The position numbers and the translations under genes were made by a program. This document shows positions 45,258 to 52,905 of a stretch of DNA of 64,000 nucleotides, piece by piece. Location of the stretch: the NCBI GenBank assembly GCA_000802095.1, contig JUEB01000009.1:248001-312000 (forward strand). The letters run 5' to 3'. The stretch is from Peptococcaceae bacterium BICA1-7. GTDB taxonomy: Bacteria > Bacillota > Desulfotomaculia > Desulfotomaculales > Desulfocucumaceae. Under the pieces are notes generated by a model. It was not told the DNA's origin. It worked only from the letters and a program-made list of their open reading frames with translations, and did not search any database. The number at the start of each line of letters is the position of its first letter. Positions within the stretch are counted from its first letter, which is position 1.

Positions 45258-46992
45258 AATCAACAGCCTAGTAATGGTTAGTTATAAAAATGAAATATAC
45301 ACCTACACATTTGGAAACGGTGTAAATTACTTTAAGGGTACGAATGATTCTGGCAAAACAGAGTTTTATAGCTTTATTGATTATATGTTTGGATCTTCAC
45401 AAAGAATTAATAAAATACTATGGTTTAAAGATACACTAAAGTGTGCAATACTGGATTTTGAGCACAATAGCATATCGTATGAGATAAAAAGAACATTAGA
45501 CAAAGAAGTTAATTTCTTTAGATATAAGGATGAGGAGTGGAGTGACCCTATAAATTACAATGAGTACAAAGACAAGCTAAATTCAATTTTTACTATTGAC
45601 GTGTCCCTTTTAAAGAGTCTGAGAGATTTCACCGAAGAGGATTTAACCTATAGAACCTTCACTCTATTTAATTTCTTAGGTGAAAGAGCCTTGGGAGTTT
45701 TAAATGACTTTTTTGACAAAGGGAAAGACATAAAGTACTCAACCAAATTACCTTCAATACTAAACTATATTTTCAACGACAATCTAGAAAATATTTCCAA
45801 CCTTAAGAAGCAACTAGCTAAGCTTCAAGGCGATGTAATTAAACTTGAAAATTCTATAAATAAATTTGATTTTATTAAAAACAATATAAATCGAAATTTG
45901 CAAAAACTAAATATTTCCGTATTATATACAGGGAAAAATAAAAGCATGGTACTAGAGGAAATTGAATCCGTTAAGTCATTAGAGGAGACCAAGAAGAATT
46001 CCAAAAAGGTTAGAACAATTTCTGAGTTGGAAACAATATATAATAACTTGAACGAGCAGATAAAAGTTTATGAAAATACTATTGAGGATAACAAAAGTTT
46101 TGAAATCGAGAATAGTAATAGAAAAATCCTTTTAGATACTTTTAAAGAGTTAATTTCCGACAAACAAGAATATAGCTATTTAGTTACGCCCTTAATGGAT
46201 ATAATTGACAACTTAGAGAAAAGCATTTCATTTAATAAATATATAATTAACAGTAGCACAATAAATGAATTAAAAAAACAAAGAGATACTGTAAAAAGTG
46301 AGATATCAGCCAACGATACTCGGTTTACCTGTTACGATATTTCAGAAAAGTCACGTTCTATTGCCCTAATTGAAGAATATCTTAATATAGATATTGAATA
46401 CAATACAGAAGAACTGGAGAGAAAGCGTCAACATATAAAGCAATTAAAATCAGAAATAAAGGCCTTACAAAATAGTGATAACGACGAAAAACTTACTGAA
46501 CTTTCCGATTTTATAACGAATCTATACAAATCTGCTTATGGTGTTTCTGACATTATAAAAAGTGATGAAGATATTTATATTCAATACTATAAAAAAGGTA
46601 ATCTGCTTCAACCCAAAATAAGAAACAGTGCAAACCTTACCAAAGATGGCTATGATAACTACTACATTGGGAGTATGGCTAGGCATACTTTGATTCAATT
46701 ATGTGGATATCTTGGATTTTTGCATTTATTAATCAAAGAAAATAAGTATCCATTGATTCCCATATTGGTAATTGACCATATTTCAAAGCCCTTCGATTCG
46801 GGCAACAGGAAAGCAATAGGTATCATTTTGCAACGCTTTTATGAAACTGTAAGCGTAGAAGATCTCCAAATTTTTATGTTTGATGATGAAAATCATGAGG
46901 ATTTATCCATTATACCTAGTCATCATGAGGATTTAGTTACTGACAATAAATCTGGGTTTAATCCTTTTTTCCACGAAATAAAAATAAACTAA
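45250..46992 (+). CDS. SMC/RecN-like ATPase of the three-gene defence-like operon
   Basis: 580 residues. Walker A is KGTNDSGKTEF near 29-39. About 300 residues in the middle (roughly 180-440) are Lys/Glu-rich heptad-like coiled coil. Near the C-terminus come GSMARHTLIQLCGYLGFLHLL, in the place of the ABC signature, and the Walker B PILVIDHISKPFD near 505-517. This is the compact SMC-like architecture of LmuB and ABC-3C ATPases, which sense foreign DNA ends and release the effector. ATG overlaps the previous gene by 8 nt with GAGG at a normal distance. A terminator follows. Confidence 0.82.
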   Translation: MFKINSLVMVSYKNEIYTYTFGNGVNYFKGTNDSGKTEFYSFIDYMFGSSQRINKILWFKDTLKCAILDFEHNSISYEIKRTLDKEVNFFRYKDEEWSDPINYNEYKDKLNSIFTIDVSLLKSLRDFTEEDLTYRTFTLFNFLGERALGVLNDFFDKGKDIKYSTKLPSILNYIFNDNLENISNLKKQLAKLQGDVIKLENSINKFDFIKNNINRNLQKLNISVLYTGKNKSMVLEEIESVKSLEETKKNSKKVRTISELETIYNNLNEQIKVYENTIEDNKSFEIENSNRKILLDTFKELISDKQEYSYLVTPLMDIIDNLEKSISFNKYIINSSTINELKKQRDTVKSEISANDTRFTCYDISEKSRSIALIEEYLNIDIEYNTEELERKRQHIKQLKSEIKALQNSDNDEKLTELSDFITNLYKSAYGVSDIIKSDEDIYIQYYKKGNLLQPKIRNSANLTKDGYDNYYIGSMARHTLIQLCGYLGFLHLLIKENKYPLIPILVIDHISKPFDSGNRKAIGIILQRFYETVSVEDLQIFMFDDENHEDLSIIPSHHEDLVTDNKSGFNPFFHEIKIN

Positions 46993-47013
46993 TAGATTTA
47001 CATATGCTGTAGA

Positions 47014-47043
47014 TGCCCCCTGAGACGTACGACTCAGGGGGCA
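47014..47043 (+). terminator. Terminator of the defence-like operon
   Basis: Perfect 11-bp stem TGCCCCCTGAG / CTCAGGGGGCA, loop ACGTACGA, then CCTTTTATAG. About 20 nt after the ATPase stop. Confidence 0.85.
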
Positions 47044-47158
47044 CCTTTTATAGCAATCTGTTATTAATAATGCCAGTCTAAAGCCCAGTCACTTTGATTT
47101 AACAACATTACTCAAGATAGTATTTGTTTCCCTGTAATGATTTGTCATAACTTTGACA

Positions 47159-47857
47159 TCATCTTATCATACTTTTTAAACTTTTATCTTCTACCTTCAC
47201 CAACTTCCGGTACACAACCCGGGCCGATATTCCCCCACAGGTGGTTTCACCTTCACTTTTATAATATGGCACCTGGGCAGCTCCAACAAAAGCGTTATTC
47301 TGGACTATTGGTGATCCGGAATCAACATAGGTCAGCTTTCGCCCTTCAGGCATGGTGAATATAACTCTGTCGCCGGCGACTTCTTTAATCTCAATGTCAT
47401 ATTTCTTCGCCTGGCTATTCAGTCCATCACTGAGCCAAATTACAGCCTGTCCAGTTTTAGGATGCCTTACCGGGTACTTTCTGCCGGCATTATTATCAAC
47501 CTCACGAATCGGCTGTGCCAGTATGCCAAAATCAGTGGCCTTGTTAAATTTCAGCTGGTCGCGAAAACCATCAGAGGCAAGCGATATGTGGCCAGGTCCG
47601 GAAATATATCCCTGTCCGGAGGCTTTTTCTATAGGCTTTGCCGCCAGGGCAGCTGCTTTCATTGAAGTCGTCCAGAAACATAAGGTTGTTTCTATGGCCT
47701 GAACGGTATTACCGGGTACCCCCTGTTCTACCCTTACCAATGCCTTTTGTCCGCTCAGGTATACCTGGGGGCCAAAAATTCCGGGTCGCAAGGCGAAATA
47801 CCCTACTATTAGTACCAGTAAGACTGCTCCCAATATAATCTTTAAACGTTTTGACAT
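47159..47857 (-). CDS. Membrane-anchored protein with a serine-protease-like DSGSP motif
   Basis: 232 residues. One signal anchor near residues 5-24. Near the C-terminus, YVDSGSPIVQNNAFVGAAQV resembles the nucleophile strand of trypsin-like and SpoIVB-type (S55) proteases, where G-[DM]-S-G-S-P holds the catalytic Ser and a strand of the form L-V-G-A follows. A GPGHISLA segment near 90 could carry the His, but this is uncertain and the overall length is short. It could instead be a non-catalytic relative. RBS GAAAGGTGAG upstream. It lies 54 nt after a secreted-protein gene on the same strand. Confidence 0.6.
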   Translation of the reverse strand: MSKRLKIILGAVLLVLIVGYFALRPGIFGPQVYLSGQKALVRVEQGVPGNTVQAIETTLCFWTTSMKAAALAAKPIEKASGQGYISGPGHISLASDGFRDQLKFNKATDFGILAQPIREVDNNAGRKYPVRHPKTGQAVIWLSDGLNSQAKKYDIEIKEVAGDRVIFTMPEGRKLTYVDSGSPIVQNNAFVGAAQVPYYKSEGETTCGGISARVVYRKLVKVEDKSLKSMIR

Positions 47858-47911
47858 ATTTTCTTCTCACCTTTCCTAACTAATTGCGATAGACCTTTAC
47901 CATTAGATATT

Positions 47912-49480
47912 TTACTCAGTCAAAAATACCCGCAACCTTGCTTGCGACTGATCCAGGGTTATAGGTACCTCCCGATAGCCGTAGACAGGCTCGATATGCT
48001 CCTCATAGATGGGAATGACCTCTTTCTTTAATGGGTGGTAGTAAAGAGGATATTCCCAACTCCCGGGTACCGGTGGCCCCTCGGGAATATCGGTGCCGGC
48101 CACTGGTGATTCAAGCCTGTTATCGTTATATGTGCTTTCCGTGCGGCCTTCAAAGGGTTCTTTGACGTATTGCCCCTGTTGATCCCACCACCGGTAGGCC
48201 ACGGTGGCAATAAGCGTTAACTGTTCCGACAGACCTGTCCAGTCCCATGTTTTTTCGACCGTACCTTTGGGAGAAAAATAAACGTTTTCCTCTTTGCGAA
48301 ACTCCATCCAGCCGGCTTCCCTTTTTACATAAAACCGTACCTTTGCATATCCGCCCACATCGAAGGAGGATTTAAACACTGCTTTTACCTGGTATTGTTT
48401 ATTAACCTCAACTGTACCGGATATGGGCTGCCCGTTACTGTTCAGTAATTGAAGAGAGGAAACGGCCAGGTTGGAAGGTGCCATATCCTCAGGCGGCTTT
48501 GGAATTTCCCCGGTATTAACAGGAGCTACAACGGTGTTGTTATTCCAATTGTAGTCGGCAATATCACCCTCCAGGTCAATGTAGGGCGGGTTGCTGAAGC
48601 TGTCCTTAACCCAGGACCTGGTGCTGTTGTTCCATCTCATTCCCACTGAGGCTACGATTTTAGTTGTGCCTGCTACCATGGTCCAGGGAACGCTTTTAAT
48701 GTTCACTCCCCCGAAACTTCCGAAATAAACCGGCTGCTCAGTAAGTAAAAGGGCCGAATTATCTGCTTTGAACTGGTACAGCCGCACTGTGGACCAGCCG
48801 GGTATCTTATAGTTCAGGTAAAATGTCGCTGAAGCCTGGTAAGTCGTGCTCACAGTCCCCCCTCCCGCCGGCGCGCCGCTGACAACTGAAGTGGCCTGCA
48901 TATCCGGAGGTAAGAATTTTATAGTGGTAATCCAGCCCGGAGCCCTTGCCGGACCTGTTTCCGGTGTGCCGACTGCAGGGTTTATCAGCCATTTCCCCGA
49001 GTTCCACAGGCTTATTATTTCTTCCCTGGACGTGTACAAAGCACCGTTGGGAAAGGGTTGCTTCATAACAAAACTTCCGCTGCCCCTTTCTCCTGCATGC
49101 CATATAAAGGGATATTTACTCAAATCGTATATATCCCAAATGTTGTACTGTCCGCTGGTGCCGTGAAAATCAACATCATTGCCGTCAAGAAAAAATTTAA
49201 GCTTGCTGCTGATATACTGGGTGCCACCTTCCGGTCTGTACAAGTATAGGCCCTGCTTTCCGTCCTCCGGATTGATGCCGTATATGGGGGTCACCCGGTA
49301 CTCATCCTCCTGGTCGGGGAAGATGAACCGGATCAATGAGTAGCCCTGGTACGAGTAATCAGTGCCGAAGGGGTTGGGAGAAGTATCAGGATTGGTATCA
49401 GCCCAGGATGGAGAAGTACCAGAGGCGGTAAAGCATATCAATAAACAAAGGATTATATTAATCTTCATGGCCTTTTTCAT
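47912..49480 (-). CDS. Secreted protein of unknown function
   Basis: 522 residues with a classical signal peptide (MKKAMKINIILCLLICF, cleavage probably after SWA near 28). The mature part is rich in aromatic residues and beta strands. Two related segments can be seen near 215-305 and 360-450, each with V-R-x-Y ... FGG or YFSP ... W-x-W or VPW ... ASVGMRW/ATVAYRW, suggesting a duplicated beta-sandwich. The C-terminus is Pro/Tyr/Glu-rich. It sits between a lipoprotein gene and the anchored DSGSP protein, so the three may form an extracytoplasmic set carried by the element (inference). Confidence 0.75.
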   Translation of the reverse strand: MKKAMKINIILCLLICFTASGTSPSWADTNPDTSPNPFGTDYSYQGYSLIRFIFPDQEDEYRVTPIYGINPEDGKQGLYLYRPEGGTQYISSKLKFFLDGNDVDFHGTSGQYNIWDIYDLSKYPFIWHAGERGSGSFVMKQPFPNGALYTSREEIISLWNSGKWLINPAVGTPETGPARAPGWITTIKFLPPDMQATSVVSGAPAGGGTVSTTYQASATFYLNYKIPGWSTVRLYQFKADNSALLLTEQPVYFGSFGGVNIKSVPWTMVAGTTKIVASVGMRWNNSTRSWVKDSFSNPPYIDLEGDIADYNWNNNTVVAPVNTGEIPKPPEDMAPSNLAVSSLQLLNSNGQPISGTVEVNKQYQVKAVFKSSFDVGGYAKVRFYVKREAGWMEFRKEENVYFSPKGTVEKTWDWTGLSEQLTLIATVAYRWWDQQGQYVKEPFEGRTESTYNDNRLESPVAGTDIPEGPPVPGSWEYPLYYHPLKKEVIPIYEEHIEPVYGYREVPITLDQSQARLRVFLTE

Positions 49481-49497
49481 AAGAATCCCTCCAAATT

Positions 49498-49524
49498 AAA
49501 AAGAACGCTCTGCGCGTTCTTTTT
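49498..49524 (-). terminator. Terminator overlapping the lipoprotein stop codon
   Basis: AAAAAGAACGC, loop TCTGC, GCGTTCTTTTT: perfect 11-bp stem. The lipoprotein stop codon (49523-49525) sits within the arm, and the arm itself supplies the T-run on both strands. Confidence 0.8.
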
Positions 49525-50590
49525 AATCTAAGATTTCCAACCAAACTTTAGAGAGGTCTGGGGTTCCACTTCCCTTTCCTGGTTTACCGATCAGTTTTGC
49601 AACACTTGACTGCACGGAACTGCCACCGTAGAATCTCCCATTCTCAGCAATAAAATTGTAATTTGCTCCATTGTTGACCTGTACCTTTAAGAAAAAGTTG
49701 TCCCACGCTTCTTTCTCGCCTTTATAGAAGTACAGGTACCCCACTGCAACTTTTGCGGCCAGGTCATCGGCTGAACCTGTGAACCTGCTGTTCTTAGCCC
49801 TTATAGCCAGCCCTCCCCTTTCCGGGTCATACAGTATGTTTTCTTCCGGAACACCCCACAATTTGAACCACTCTATAGCGTCCAGGGTGAATCCCCCGTC
49901 TCTGGGGTCCGTGATCATAACCGGCACGGATGTTTTAACCTGTCTGGAGCTGCCGTCCTTTTCCACCACATCAGCGGTGTTCTGGTTTTTATAGACCGTT
50001 ACCTTTTTGACATTAAAGGCCCCGGGCTGCGGCACATCCCGCCAGGTTTCCACCGTCACGCACTGCGTTGCATCATCCCAGAACACAAGGGCTCCCAGGG
50101 CCTGGGCCACTGCCCGGTAGGGTATCATGGTGCGACCGGGTGGAATGACTTCAGGTGGAACATCAAACTTGCCGTACCAGTAGCCGTTTACATCAAAATC
50201 TTTTTTCCCCACCCACATTTGTATTCCATCATTTCTCTTTTCCGGCGGGATATATTCTCCACCGCGAATCTTCGTGGGTTGGAATGGTCCCCTTTCTACT
50301 AAAACCGACTGAGTACCCTCATCCCACTGCACCAGCTCCTCGGGAATACCAAGGCTGTACGCAAGGAACCTGGCCGGCATCATGGTCCTATCATTCTTCA
50401 CATAGGGAGCCACGTCCATTTCATAACGCTTTCCGTCCACCTCATAGAACGGTTTCCCTATCCAGAACTTGGCCACCCTGGCCTGGTCCGGTCCTATGAC
50501 CCCGGCGTATGCCTTTTGGGTACTGCAGCCGGATATTAACACAGTGGTCACCATGACCACGGCCAGTAGTAAAGCAAATATCTTTTTCAA
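49523..50590 (-). CDS. Lipoprotein with two copper-amine-oxidase-N-like (stalk) domains
   Basis: 355 residues. Signal peptide with lipobox LISGC, Cys22 as the lipidated residue. Residues about 40-190 contain two copies of the stalk domain: DGKRYEMDVAPYVKNDRTMMPARFLAYSLG then VQWDEGTQSVLVE, and GRTMIPYRAVAQALGA then VFWDDATQCVTVE. Such domains occur in many clostridial surface proteins and are thought to mediate wall or protein contacts. The last 150 residues are unassigned. Confidence 0.85.
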   Translation of the reverse strand: MKKIFALLLAVVMVTTVLISGCSTQKAYAGVIGPDQARVAKFWIGKPFYEVDGKRYEMDVAPYVKNDRTMMPARFLAYSLGIPEELVQWDEGTQSVLVERGPFQPTKIRGGEYIPPEKRNDGIQMWVGKKDFDVNGYWYGKFDVPPEVIPPGRTMIPYRAVAQALGALVFWDDATQCVTVETWRDVPQPGAFNVKKVTVYKNQNTADVVEKDGSSRQVKTSVPVMITDPRDGGFTLDAIEWFKLWGVPEENILYDPERGGLAIRAKNSRFTGSADDLAAKVAVGYLYFYKGEKEAWDNFFLKVQVNNGANYNFIAENGRFYGGSSVQSSVAKLIGKPGKGSGTPDLSKVWLEILD

Positions 50591-50734
50591 CGTAAAAAAC
50601 CTCCCTCCAGAAACCGTTTTAAGTCCCTTAAAATATAAGGAGTAATAGAGAACAACATCCAGGTCCTTTTCTACCCGCAGAAGTCAAAAATACGCGCCTG
50701 CAGGGGAAATTATCCGTTTAGACAACCCTGTTTC

Positions 50735-50763
50735 TTGACAATGTCCCAATAGGGACGTATTAT
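50735..50763 (+). promoter_or_regulatory. Strong sigma-A promoter with a palindrome in its spacer
   Basis: TTGACA at 50735-50740, 17-nt spacer, TATTAT at 50758-50763. The spacer contains the perfect inverted repeat GTCCC-AATA-GGGAC (50743-50756), a likely repressor site. No protein-coding frame follows; the transcript would end at the hairpin at 50854-50889. Confidence 0.78.
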
Positions 50764-50769
50764 TTACTT

Positions 50770-50889
50770 AAAGAGTTATCACCCCTTTAATAAATGGGAA
50801 TACTGAATACTGAGAACGGCGTGTGTGCCTCGCCTGACGGGGTTTCATTTAGACCCTTGAAACTGCTGGTAACAGTTTCAAGGGTTTTT
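50770..50889 (+). ncRNA. Predicted ~120-nt small RNA, candidate antitoxin
   Basis: Defined by the promoter at 50735-50763 and a terminator at 50854-50889: a 12-bp perfect stem CCCTTGAAACTG / CAGTTTCAAGGG with a TTTTT tail. No frame with a ribosome site lies inside. It runs toward the 3' end of the tiny toxin-like gene at 50893-50982 on the other strand, the convergent layout of txpA/RatA-type type I systems. The RNA itself is predicted, not seen. Confidence 0.6.
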
Positions 50890-50892
50890 CAA

Positions 50893-50982
50893 TTACTGCC
50901 GCCGGTCGGCTATAAGCACGACGAGGGTTAGCAGAAGAATTACGGCTATTATGGTTTGTATTGCATCTGATACTTCAATCAT
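50893..50982 (-). CDS. Tiny hydrophobic peptide, holin-like type I toxin candidate
   Basis: 29 residues from the ATG at 50982, preceded by GGGGGTGAG at ideal distance; an in-frame ATG 21 nt earlier would give 36. Layout: short acidic start (MIEVSDAIQ), one membrane helix (TIIAVILLLTLVVLIA) and a charged end (DRRQ). This matches the size and pattern of Gram-positive holin-like/Fst-type toxins, which depolarise the membrane. A convergent small RNA with its own promoter and terminator lies next to it. Such a module would help keep the element in the cell (inference). Confidence 0.62.
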   Translation of the reverse strand: MIEVSDAIQTIIAVILLLTLVVLIADRRQ

Positions 50983-51154
50983 TTCTGCCTCACCCCCTTT
51001 CATGGATGTTTCCATCCCCGGCAGGTGAGGCCCGTCCTCAGTTCCGTATTCCCAACATTATTCTACCATTTCTGCCAAGACCTGAGATGAAAAATTTTCC
51101 TTATTTCTACCTGGTCACCACCCCCTGTGTTATATTGAAATATCTAATTTACGA

Positions 51155-51487
51155 TTAGCCGGCCACAGCCTTGGGTCGGCCTACGGGCAACACCATCAAG
51201 TTATAATCCATGCCCAGGACCTTTAGACCCTGGGCCAGTTCAAAGCCGTCCTTAATGCCCCTTCGGTATGCATTCCACTGTTCCAGGTTGGCAATTTCAT
51301 TGACAAGCGCTTCAAATTCAAGCAGCAATCCTTTATTGGTATCTGGAAGATGTTTTTTAAGAGTCTCGTAGAATTCACTCTCCTTTTTTAATGCAATCTC
51401 GTATGCCTTAATTTCAGCTTCCGTCATTTCTTCCTTGGATTCATTGACTCTATCCATGAAGAATTCATTCAACTTATTCTGCAGCAT
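51155..51487 (-). CDS. Hypothetical helical protein
   Basis: 110 residues from the ATG at 51487; GGGAGG is 9 nt upstream and supports this start over an upstream TTG. Predicted almost wholly alpha-helical, with a Glu/Lys-rich first half and AYRRGIKDGFELAQGLKVLG near 75-95. Similar YRxGxKDGFxLA endings are common in small proteins of clostridial mobile elements. Function unknown. Confidence 0.7.
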   Translation of the reverse strand: MLQNKLNEFFMDRVNESKEEMTEAEIKAYEIALKKESEFYETLKKHLPDTNKGLLLEFEALVNEIANLEQWNAYRRGIKDGFELAQGLKVLGMDYNLMVLPVGRPKAVAG

Positions 51488-51714
51488 TAAATTCAACCTC
51501 CCTGTATTGTCCTTAATTAACCTGGAGTCGTCTCCAAATACAATTTTTTACTTCCCAGGTGCACAGGAGGTTTCCGGTGTGATATAATTTCACAACTAAG
51601 GGCCTCTGGCTCTGGGTTGTGTTTTGGGGGTTGGTTAACTTTGCAGGTTGGGCCAGCCCCCGTCCAATATTGTCCTAAACAAAAATCCTCTTGTTGTCCC
51701 TCCTTCCTTACCGC
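51488..51714. other. Short non-coding gap
   Basis: No coding frame with a ribosome site; contains the start signals of the gene ending at 51155 and the end of the zinc-ribbon gene transcript. Nothing else recognised. Confidence 0.4.
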
Positions 51715-51864
51715 TTATTTCCCTTTCCTGTTCCGGCAGTCCAGGCAGCATTCAGCACCACCACCGTATCCCTTTTCGAGTATTTCTTTTGTAAGCCAGA
51801 TTTCTTTCCCGCACCCCGGGCAGCAATACAATACTCGCCCCGGCCTATACTCATTAACAGCCAC
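51715..51864 (-). CDS. Small zinc-ribbon protein
   Basis: 49 residues from a GTG at 51864 to a TAA at 51715. Two knuckles, CCPGCGKE near 14-21 and CCLDCRNR near 39-46, give a four-Cys zinc ribbon. GGGGTG lies about 8 nt before the GTG. The start overlaps a short upstream frame (51854-51910, beginning MKIILENE, 18 codons, with its own GGAGG site) by 11 nt, suggesting translational coupling. Common type of small regulatory or unknown protein in mobile elements. Confidence 0.6.
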   Translation of the reverse strand: MAVNEYRPGRVLYCCPGCGKEIWLTKEILEKGYGGGAECCLDCRNRKGK

Positions 51865-51910
51865 TAACCTTCACCCCACTCTCCATCTCATTCTCAAGGA
51901 TAATTTTCAT
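51854..51910 (-). CDS. Possible 18-residue leader peptide
   Basis: ATG at 51910 with GGAGG 8 nt upstream, ending in TAA overlapping the start of the zinc-ribbon gene. It may be the end of a longer open frame that extends to 52066 with several possible starts. Whether it is translated for its own product or only to couple translation is unknown. Confidence 0.35.
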   Translation of the reverse strand: MKIILENEMESGVKVSGC

Positions 51911-52320
51911 GCCACCAGCCTCCTTATTTTTACTGAGACATTGTTTAAACAGCGAAGCCATTAAGTCTCCCTGGCCCTGTGGGCGGGGAGATATAGAGGG
52001 GTTGGGGTTCCTCCTTTCCATAACCCGCCATTTTTTCCGCCGACCGGATTTGAGCCTAATAAGCACGGTGCAGGGTTCCCTGGTGCAAGGGCGGCTGCAT
52101 GATAAAAACTCCGCGATAGCGGAGTCTCCATAAAACAGCCGGGCCGGGAAGGATACCGGACTGGTTCCTGCAGAAAAGAACTGCCCAGGAGGATATGTTC
52201 ACGGCCTCCCCCTTGCAGCTGGGTGCGCCGTGCCAGGCTATAATAAATCCGGTCGGCGGAAAAAAGAAGCTTCGCCCAAAGCGAAGCCTCCTTGTGGACC
52301 CCACGAGCCGGCAGTTACCC

Positions 52321-52375
52321 GGGCACACTCCGGACTACACAGGACTTATCTTTCAGACAAGTCCGGTGTGTGCCC
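52321..52375. repeat. Long inverted repeat, 16-bp arms
   Basis: GGGCACACTCCGGACT (52321-52336) and AGTCCGGTGTGTGCCC (52360-52375) pair with one mismatch. Inside, GGACTT and AAGTCC offer an alternative shorter stem. No T-run follows, so it is not a simple terminator. Confidence 0.75.
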
Positions 52376-52699
52376 CCACTCCAATCGGCAAGGCGACTGT
52401 TTTTACCACACATGCCGCCCCAAATAGAAAAATAGTGGCCTTGCCGTTCCTTTGCTCAGGACCCAAGAGAAATCTTTCATGCTTTTACCCGAGAGAATTA
52501 CCGGAAAACCACATAGCCTACTTAGAATCCCTCAGGACTACCTTCCCGTGAGAAATACCCTCACAAAACCCAAAAAACTAAAATCATCTACAAAGCAATA
52601 CCCAGCACCCGCAGCCTCATCATCAATTTAAAAAGACATTCATAGAGCAGGCCCGCCCGGCGACCTGTTTGAGTCTGGATACAGACGAAAAGAGGTCGA

Positions 52700-52745
52700 G
52701 GAAGGGGTGGTCTCGGGCAAATCATTGGCCGAGACCACCCCTTCC
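52700..52745. repeat. Perfect 17-bp hairpin
   Basis: GGAAGGGGTGGTCTCGG (52700-52716), 12-nt loop, CCGAGACCACCCCTTCC (52729-52745). GC-rich with no T-run on either side, so structural rather than a terminator. Confidence 0.85.
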
Positions 52746-52828
52746 GTCCGGGCGGGACTGCTCGACCCCAGAGATATCAGGCACTTCAGAGAGGTGGCGG
52801 GTGCGGCCCCAAATGCCGGGGGTGGGAT

Positions 52829-52903
52829 TTTAAAATATCCGACGATCGTATCTCCCATGATCGTATGTCCGACCATCGTATTTCCTATGATCTAATTTCC
52901 CAG
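52829..52903. repeat. Tandem 15-bp repeats
   Basis: Units starting at 52844, 52859, 52874 and 52889 share GATCGTATNTCCNAY, with a weaker fifth unit before them (ending ATATCCGAC). Exact 15-bp period. They end two bases before the stop of the replication-relaxation gene. Iterons for a replication protein are the simplest reading; read on the minus strand they would also encode five-residue repeats. Confidence 0.8.
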
Positions 52904-52905
52904 CC

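Larger units (their letters stand above)
52067..52905. other. Structured non-coding region, candidate replication or transfer origin
   Basis: About 840 nt without a believable gene, between small element genes and the replication-relaxation gene. It is packed with inverted repeats: ACTCCGC/GCGGAGT at about 52105-52122, GCTTCGC/GCGAAGC at about 52269-52287, a 16-bp arm pair at 52321-52375, a distant CGGCAAGGC/GCCTTGCCG pair near 52386 and 52438, a perfect 17-bp stem at 52700-52745, and tandem 15-bp units at 52829-52903. Density of structure next to replication genes suggests an origin or oriT (inference). Confidence 0.55.

Noticed and set aside
52640-52876. 78-codon frame with five-residue repeats in the structured region
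   Set aside because: Its repeats are the 15-bp tandem units and it runs through the perfect 17-bp hairpin; no ribosome site and a stop just upstream.
52829-52903. CRISPR array
   Set aside because: Units are 15 bp, directly tandem and without spacers; no cas genes in the window.
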